This document shows, in pieces, positions 25,530 to 29,233 of a DNA stretch of 29,233 nucleotides. The translations under genes were made by a program, and so were the position numbers. Origin of the DNA: Alistipes sp. (lineage in GTDB: Bacteria; Bacteroidota; Bacteroidia; Bacteroidales; Rikenellaceae). The notes beneath the pieces are model-generated. The model worked only from the letters and a program-made list of their open reading frames with translations. It made no database searches and was not told where the DNA came from. The first letter of the stretch is position 1, and each line of letters starts with the position of its first letter. Where the stretch lies: the NCBI GenBank assembly GCA_020026375.1, contig JAHHQN010000027.1, positions 1 to 29,233 on the forward strand, given 5' to 3'.

Positions 25530-25561
25530 TTTGCAAATTGAAAAATATGTTCTACTTTTGC
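25530..25561 (+). promoter_or_regulatory. promoter of tRNA-Gln copy 1
   Basis: TTTG (25530-25533), exactly 19 nt, then TACTTTTGC (25553-25561): a full match to the Bacteroidota consensus, 27 bp upstream of the tRNA. Confidence 0.85.
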
Positions 25562-25588
25562 ATCGTCTTCAACAGACAAGACCACTAT

Positions 25589-25659
25589 TGAGTTATGGTG
25601 TAATGGTAACACAACAGATTCTGGTCCTGTTATTCCAGGTTCGAGTCCTGGTAACTCAA
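25589..25659 (+). tRNA. tRNA-Gln: tRNA-Gln (CTG), copy 1
   Basis: This 71-nt gene has the acceptor stem TGAGTTA/TAACTCA and discriminator A. The D arm is GTGTAATGGTAACAC and the T arm CCAGGTTCGAGTCCTGG. The anticodon loop TTCTGGT gives anticodon CTG, which reads CAG codons. The closing pair of the anticodon stem is A-C rather than A-T. CCA is not encoded. It is identical to copy 2. Confidence 0.94.
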
Positions 25660-25664
25660 CAAGA

Positions 25665-25696
25665 AACCTTCAAGTCTTAGACTTGGAGGTTTTTTT
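25665..25696 (+). terminator. intrinsic terminator after tRNA-Gln copy 1
   Basis: AACCTTCAAGTC pairs with GACTTGGAGGTT (12 bp, one G-T) around a 3-nt loop and runs into seven T residues. It starts 6 bp after the tRNA. Confidence 0.92.
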
Positions 25697-25975
25697 GTAT
25701 CCCCATCTGTCGTCATTATTCCGTCTTTCCCCGACCTCAACGCAGCAGCCTCCCTCCGCAGCACGCCGCTCTCCCATCCCCGACTCCCAACACCACCCCA
25801 ACCTCAACACCGCTTCCTCACCCCAACCTCAACGCTTCCCCGACTCCGCATCGCCCCCACTGCAGTTCCCGAAGGATTCCCCTTCGCATGCCTCCTCTGT
25901 CGCCGCCCTCTCCATATCTTCCACCCCCATTCCGCTCCCCAGCCCCCGTTTTTTGCCACCAAAACGGCCATTATA
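25697..25975. other. C-rich, G-poor spacer after tRNA-Gln copy 1, no gene seen
   Basis: The plus strand is dominated by C and T: I count about 69 C and 13 G in 25741-25860. An open frame crosses it, but its low-complexity Pro/Ser/Arg translation starts inside the terminator and is not credible. The composition resembles a Rho-utilisation (rut) region. Confidence 0.6.
25794..25833 (+). repeat. short direct repeat, 25-bp period
   Basis: CACCCCAACCTCAAC occurs at 25794-25808 and again at 25819-25833. Related blocks (CCCCGACCTCAACGC) occur after both tRNA terminators. Confidence 0.7.
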
Positions 25976-25994
25976 AAATATTTTCACGATTTTT

Positions 25995-26027
25995 CTTGGA
26001 AATGTAAAAACAATATCGTACTTTTGC
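25995..26027 (+). promoter_or_regulatory. promoter of tRNA-Gln copy 2
   Basis: CTTG (25995-25998), 20 nt, then TACTTTTGC (26019-26027). The -33 box is slightly weaker than in copy 1 and the spacing is one base longer. Confidence 0.75.
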
Positions 26028-26056
26028 ATCGCTTTTGAAACAAAAAGCATGACCAT

Positions 26057-26127
26057 TGAGTTATGGTGTAATGGTAACACAACAGATTCTGGTCCTGTTA
26101 TTCCAGGTTCGAGTCCTGGTAACTCAA
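26057..26127 (+). tRNA. tRNA-Gln: tRNA-Gln (CTG), copy 2
   Basis: The sequence is identical to copy 1 over all 71 nt: same anticodon CTG, same A-C closing position in the anticodon stem, and no encoded CCA. It lies 468 bp downstream of copy 1. Confidence 0.94.
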
Positions 26128-26132
26128 CAAGA

Positions 26133-26164
26133 AACCTTCAAGTCTTCGACTTGGAGGTTTTTTT
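26133..26164 (+). terminator. intrinsic terminator after tRNA-Gln copy 2
   Basis: It has the same 12-bp stem as copy 1 (AACCTTCAAGTC/GACTTGGAGGTT), the loop TTC instead of TTA, and a T7 tract. The C-rich stretch that follows, to about 26340, contains no gene. Confidence 0.92.
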
Positions 26165-26353
26165 GTATCCCCATCTGTCGTCATTACTCCGACCTTCCCC
26201 GACCTCAACGCAGCACCCACATACACCCTCAACTCAGCACCCTCCCTCCACAGCGCGCCGCTCCCCACCACCCCACACCCTGTTCCGCGGCATGCCACTC
26301 ACGCTGCCGCCACCTTCTCCGTTGCTCCCTTGCCGCAAGGCACACACACGCAC

Positions 26354-26392
26354 AAAAAAAAATTACCGCACACCCTTTCGGACATGCGGTAA
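26354..26392 (-). terminator. intrinsic terminator of the acyl-CoA ligase gene
   Basis: On the minus strand TTACCGCA and TGCGGTAA pair over 8 bp around a loop of about 14 nt that can itself fold partly. They are followed by nine T residues (A tract at 26354-26362 on the plus strand). Confidence 0.85.
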
Positions 26393-26414
26393 TGCAATAT
26401 GGAAACACTCCCTG

Positions 26415-28100
26415 TTATTCGTTCTTCGGCTGCTCCTCCGACTTGTTGTCGGGTGTCGCACCCTGCTGGGGCTGTCCCTTCTTGTTGTAGAGGAAGCGGC
26501 GGATTTTGTGGGTGGGGGTCTTCACGAACTCCTCCTTCTCCTCCACGACCTCCGAGATGCGCGAGAAACGCGACACCTTGGCGTTCACAAACTCCATGAT
26601 TTCCTTCTTGAGCTGCTCGGTCTTGGCCTCCATGGCCTCCTTCTTGGTCTCCCAATCCTCGCGCCAGTCCTGCAGTGTGGCCTCAATCTCGTCCATGTTG
26701 AAGTGAACCAGCGCAATGAGACGACCCTCCTGTTCGGTCACCAGCGAGTCGGCGATGCAGACATGGGAGTTCAGCACGCTCTCGATATCCTCGGGGTAGA
26801 TGTTCTCACCGCCGGGGCCGAGAATCATGTTCTTCAGACGTCCCTTGATGAAGAGGTAGCCGTCGGCATCGAACTCGCCGAGGTCACCCGTACGGAACCA
26901 GCCGTCCTCGGTGAACACCTCGGCCGTAGCTTCGGGATTCTTGTAATAACCGTTCATGATGCTGGGGGTCAGTGCCACAATCTCGCCCTGATGGGTCTGG
27001 GGGTTGATGTTCTCCAGACGCAACTGCACACCCGGCACCTGCGGACCCGTGGAACCCAGACGGGTGGCATTGGGGGCGGTACCGGCCAGCAGGGGTGCGG
27101 TCTCGGTCAGACCGTAGCCGATGGCGTAAGGCACACGCGCCTCATTGAGGAACTGCTCGGCCCTCACGTCGAGCTTCGAGCCGCCGATACCCAGGAAACG
27201 GATACGGCCACCAAAGACCTTCGAGAGCTTCTTGCCGGCCACACGGTGGAGGTAGCGGCGCACGAAGCCGATTTTATAGGCCATGCGCCAGGCCGCCGTG
27301 GAGTTGAACTTGGCCAGCACCTGATGGCGGAAAATCTTCTCGATGATGAGCGGCACGATGAGCATCACCGTGGGCTTCACGTCGCGCAGGGCGGGCATGA
27401 GTGCCGAGGCCGTGGGCGGACGGTTCATGTAAACCACTCTTGCACCCATCGAGAAGGGGTAGATCAGACCCAGCGAACACTCGTAGGTGTGCGACAGGGG
27501 CAGCACCGAGAGCATCACATCGTCGGTCAGAATGGGGAACACCCCGACACACATCTTCACCTGGGTGCAGAGCGCACCGTGGGTGAGCATCACGCCCTTG
27601 GGTTTCGAGGTGGTACCCGATGTGTAGATGATGACGGCCAGATCGTCGGGAGTGGGAACCTTGAACTCCCCCTCGCCCTTGACATTCTGGGCCAGAATCT
27701 TGAGGTTCTTGGTACGGATAATGATATTGAGTCTGTCGATGGTCTCCTTCGACACCTTGGTGAACAGACGGTCCGACACCAGCAAGGCCTTGGCCTCGGA
27801 GTGGGTAATAATCATATCGAGCTCTTCGCCCGAGAAATCGGGCAAAATTGGCACCGCAACCATACCTGCCGAAGTAATCGCGAAATAACATACTCCCCAG
27901 TTGGGCATATTGCTGCTCAACAGCGCGACTTTGTCTCCGGCGCACAATCCTGCACTCTTCAAGTCGTTCTGTACCTGCTCAATACGTCTTCCAACTTCGG
28001 CGTATGTCATCTCCTCACCCTCATACATCGAATAGGCCGTTCTATCGGCATACTCACGAATACTGTTGTGGGTCAATTCATAAAGAGTATTAAATTCCAT
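26415..28100 (-). CDS. fadD: long-chain fatty acid-CoA ligase (AMP-forming)
   Basis: This 561-residue ANL-superfamily enzyme activates fatty acids to acyl-AMP and then acyl-CoA. The ATP loop YTSGTTSKPKG is at 159-169 and GYGLTETAPL at 328-337. The hinge region FRTGDLGEFDADGYLFIKGRLKN is at about 402-424, and the C-terminal catalytic lysine lies in TPTHKIRR. The tail (about 540-561) is polar and probably disordered. No TesE or beta-oxidation gene is adjacent. The gene is divergent from queG. Its best promoter candidate is TAAATTTGC on the minus strand (28137-28145), about 36 bp upstream of the ATG. An acyl-ACP synthetase function is a possible alternative within the family. Confidence 0.92.
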   Translation of the reverse strand: MEFNTLYELTHNSIREYADRTAYSMYEGEEMTYAEVGRRIEQVQNDLKSAGLCAGDKVALLSSNMPNWGVCYFAITSAGMVAVPILPDFSGEELDMIITHSEAKALLVSDRLFTKVSKETIDRLNIIIRTKNLKILAQNVKGEGEFKVPTPDDLAVIIYTSGTTSKPKGVMLTHGALCTQVKMCVGVFPILTDDVMLSVLPLSHTYECSLGLIYPFSMGARVVYMNRPPTASALMPALRDVKPTVMLIVPLIIEKIFRHQVLAKFNSTAAWRMAYKIGFVRRYLHRVAGKKLSKVFGGRIRFLGIGGSKLDVRAEQFLNEARVPYAIGYGLTETAPLLAGTAPNATRLGSTGPQVPGVQLRLENINPQTHQGEIVALTPSIMNGYYKNPEATAEVFTEDGWFRTGDLGEFDADGYLFIKGRLKNMILGPGGENIYPEDIESVLNSHVCIADSLVTEQEGRLIALVHFNMDEIEATLQDWREDWETKKEAMEAKTEQLKKEIMEFVNAKVSRFSRISEVVEEKEEFVKTPTHKIRRFLYNKKGQPQQGATPDNKSEEQPKNE

Positions 28101-28136
28101 AACACTTTGTTTGGTTAAAACTTCATAATTATTGGT

Positions 28137-28145
28137 GCAAATTTA
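28137..28145 (-). promoter_or_regulatory. putative -7 element for the acyl-CoA ligase gene
   Basis: On the minus strand TAAATTTGC fits TAnnTTTGC fully. The -33 position does not hold TTTG. Confidence 0.55.
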
Positions 28146-28167
28146 CTAATTTTCGGCCAAATATCAC

Positions 28168-28176
28168 TATTTTTGG
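28168..28176 (+). promoter_or_regulatory. putative -7 element for queG
   Basis: TATTTTTGG matches TAnnTTTG. It overlaps the upstream in-frame TTG at 28173, so that codon cannot be the start if this promoter is used. The ATG at 28191 would then have a leader of about 8 nt. Confidence 0.5.
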
Positions 28177-28190
28177 CACAAAATCTACAA

Positions 28191-29117
28191 ATGCTGAATA
28201 AGGAAGCGATAAAAGACATTGCTCTAAAGGTCGGATTCGACCTGTGTGGAGTGACCACCTGCCACCCCCTGACAGAGAACGCCCGCCACTTCGAAGAGTG
28301 GCTCTCAAGGGGCTACCAGTCCACTTTGGGCTACATGGAGCGCAACCGCGAGAAGCGTTTCGACCCTCGTCTGTTGGTCGAAGGCGCACAGACTGTCGTG
28401 GTCTGCGCCATCAGTTACAAAAATCACATCAGCGAGGGCTATCCGCCCCATCATCGCACCAAAATAGCCTCCTACGCCTGCAACCGCGACTACCACACCA
28501 CCCTCAAGGAGATGCTCTTCGCCCTGTTGGCCGCCCTCAAGGAGCGCCACCCCCAACTTTCGGGACGCGCCTTCGTCGACTCGGCCCCGCTGTGCGAAAA
28601 GCAGTTGGCCGTCGATGCCGGTCTGGGGTGGATTGGCCGCCAGTCGCTGCTGGTCACACCCCAATACGGCACCTTCGTGGTGCTGGGCGAGCTGCTCCTC
28701 AATCAGGCGTGCGACACCTACGACACCCCCTTCGAGGGTTCGCGCTGCGGCCGCTGCCACAACTGCATGGAGAGCTGCCCCACGGGAGCCATCGTCGCCC
28801 CGAAGGTCATCGACACCCGACGCTGCATCTCGCGCCACACCATCGAGAAGGACCCCGAAGAGGGCATCGACCTCCACGGCTGGATATTCGGTTGCGACGC
28901 CTGCCAGAGCTGCTGCCCCTACAACCACAAGGCCCCCCTCCACCGCCACCCGGCCTTCGACCCGCTGTTCGACCCGATAACGATGGACGCCACCACATGG
29001 GGCAGCATGAGCGAGGAGGAGTTCCGGCTGAAGATGGGCACCTCGCCCCTCACCCGAAGCGGTCTGGAGCGCATCTGCCGCAATATCCGTCCCCTTTCGC
29101 CGAAGGAAGACGAGTAA
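28191..29117 (+). CDS. queG: epoxyqueuosine reductase QueG
   Basis: This 308-residue cobalamin- and iron-sulfur-dependent enzyme performs the last step of queuosine synthesis, reducing epoxyqueuosine in the wobble position of tRNAs for Asp, Asn, His and Tyr. The likely catalytic aspartate is D130 in FVDSAPLCEK. Two 4Fe-4S clusters are supported by C186, C189, C192 and C196 (CGRCHNCMESCP) and by C212, C235, C238, C241 and C242 (CDACQSCCPYN). It is shorter than E. coli QueG (379 residues) and lacks the C-terminal HEAT-like part, a form I believe is common in Bacteroidota. I chose the ATG at 28191 over a TTG six codons upstream that lies within the promoter. It is divergent from the acyl-CoA ligase gene, and no other queuosine gene is in the window. 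Confidence 0.94.
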   Translation: MLNKEAIKDIALKVGFDLCGVTTCHPLTENARHFEEWLSRGYQSTLGYMERNREKRFDPRLLVEGAQTVVVCAISYKNHISEGYPPHHRTKIASYACNRDYHTTLKEMLFALLAALKERHPQLSGRAFVDSAPLCEKQLAVDAGLGWIGRQSLLVTPQYGTFVVLGELLLNQACDTYDTPFEGSRCGRCHNCMESCPTGAIVAPKVIDTRRCISRHTIEKDPEEGIDLHGWIFGCDACQSCCPYNHKAPLHRHPAFDPLFDPITMDATTWGSMSEEEFRLKMGTSPLTRSGLERICRNIRPLSPKEDE

Positions 29118-29205
29118 ACCCCTTCCGATCGGGACACACAAAAGAGTATATTGACACAAAAAAGGTGACCACCATAAAGGAGGGCACTGAAAAAGTAATC
29201 ACTAT

Positions 29206-29230
29206 TCAGTCCACTCTGCAGAGTAACTGA
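29206..29230. repeat. nested inverted repeat at the right edge
   Basis: TTCAGT...ACTGAA (29206-29211 with 29225-29230) encloses the perfect palindrome ACTCTGCAGAGT (29213-29224). A further CACTGAA lies at about 29185-29191. The region after queG (29118-29233) has no gene. It could be a terminator for a minus-strand gene beyond the window, or the end of a mobile element. Confidence 0.4.
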
Positions 29231-29233
29231 AAA

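Larger units (their letters stand above)
25508..26340. repeat. tandem duplication of a tRNA-Gln transcription unit, 468-bp period
   Basis: Two diverged copies follow each other, offset by 468 bp: one begins near 25508 and the next near 25976. Each holds an AT-rich promoter region, an identical tRNA, an almost identical terminator and a C-rich tail with matching blocks such as CCCCATCTGTCGTCATTA and CCCCGACCTCAACGCAGCA. The tRNAs are identical and the spacers have diverged, including a short insertion in copy 2 near 26215. Outer boundaries are approximate. Confidence 0.8.

Noticed and set aside
25794..25833. CRISPR-like short repeats
   Set aside because: There are only two 15-bp repeats with a 25-bp period, no regular spacers and no cas genes.
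25900..25960. G-quadruplex on the minus strand of the C-rich spacer
   Set aside because: I find three long G runs close together (GGGGG, GGGG, GGGGG) but no fourth within a normal loop distance.
25683..25976. A 97-residue open frame between the two tRNA-Gln genes
   Set aside because: Its start lies inside the terminator hairpin and the Pro/Ser-rich translation merely reflects the C-rich spacer. Copy 2 of the repeat does not preserve the frame.
26049..28118. A 689-residue open frame on the plus strand starting at tRNA-Gln copy 2
   Set aside because: It starts upstream of the tRNA, reads through a terminator and then antisense through the acyl-CoA ligase gene.

Overview
The window is chromosomal DNA from a member of the Bacteroidota, most likely order Bacteroidales. 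Three things point there: promoters of the TTTG-N19-TAnnTTTGC type, a MurF-alanine racemase fusion, and Bacteroidota-type LptD, DPP IV and acyl-CoA ligase genes. Coding GC is high (about 60%), which would fit an Alistipes-like or related high-GC lineage. That genus guess is inference only. No prophage, plasmid, CRISPR array or complete insertion sequence is visible.

Layout. (1) 1-49: the 5' part of a tRNA-Phe gene on the minus strand, with a textbook promoter. (2) 446-2987: a flavodiiron protein (NO/O2 detoxification) followed by UDP-glucose 6-dehydrogenase, ending at a 20-bp bidirectional terminator. (3) 3117-7869, minus strand: a tight cluster of a small membrane protein, mutL, a rhomboid protease, a membrane-anchored endonuclease/exonuclease/phosphatase-fold protein and a YhcH-family protein. 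(4) 7971-12892, minus: murF/alr fusion, tetrapyrrole-methylase-family methyltransferase, grpE and dnaJ. (5) 13016-17709, minus: amidase, MlaD-type lipid transport protein and mutS2. (6) 17819-20707, plus: lptD, divergent from the amidase. (7) 20869-24295: DPP IV and a convergent nucleoside permease. (8) 24557-26392: an agmatine-deiminase-family gene of clearly lower GC, then two tRNA-Gln(CUG) genes in a 468-bp tandem duplication, each with its own promoter and terminator. (9) 26415-29117: divergent long-chain acyl-CoA ligase and queG. The right edge (29118-29233) is non-coding and holds nested inverted repeats.

Most genes are housekeeping: envelope assembly (MurF/Alr, amidase, MlaD, LptD), protein folding (GrpE, DnaJ), DNA repair or recombination (MutL, MutS2), and tRNA modification and supply (QueG, tRNA-Phe, tRNA-Gln). 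I found no convincing new multi-gene system. The points most worth a second look are non-coding or regulatory: the duplicated tRNA-Gln units with C-rich, G-poor (rut-like) tails, a 23-bp palindrome upstream of the flavodiiron gene, an 18-bp hairpin between dnaJ and the mutL cluster, the TTG-started lptD with a hairpin at its start, the low-GC deiminase gene beside the tRNA duplication, and the eroded endonuclease motifs in MutL.
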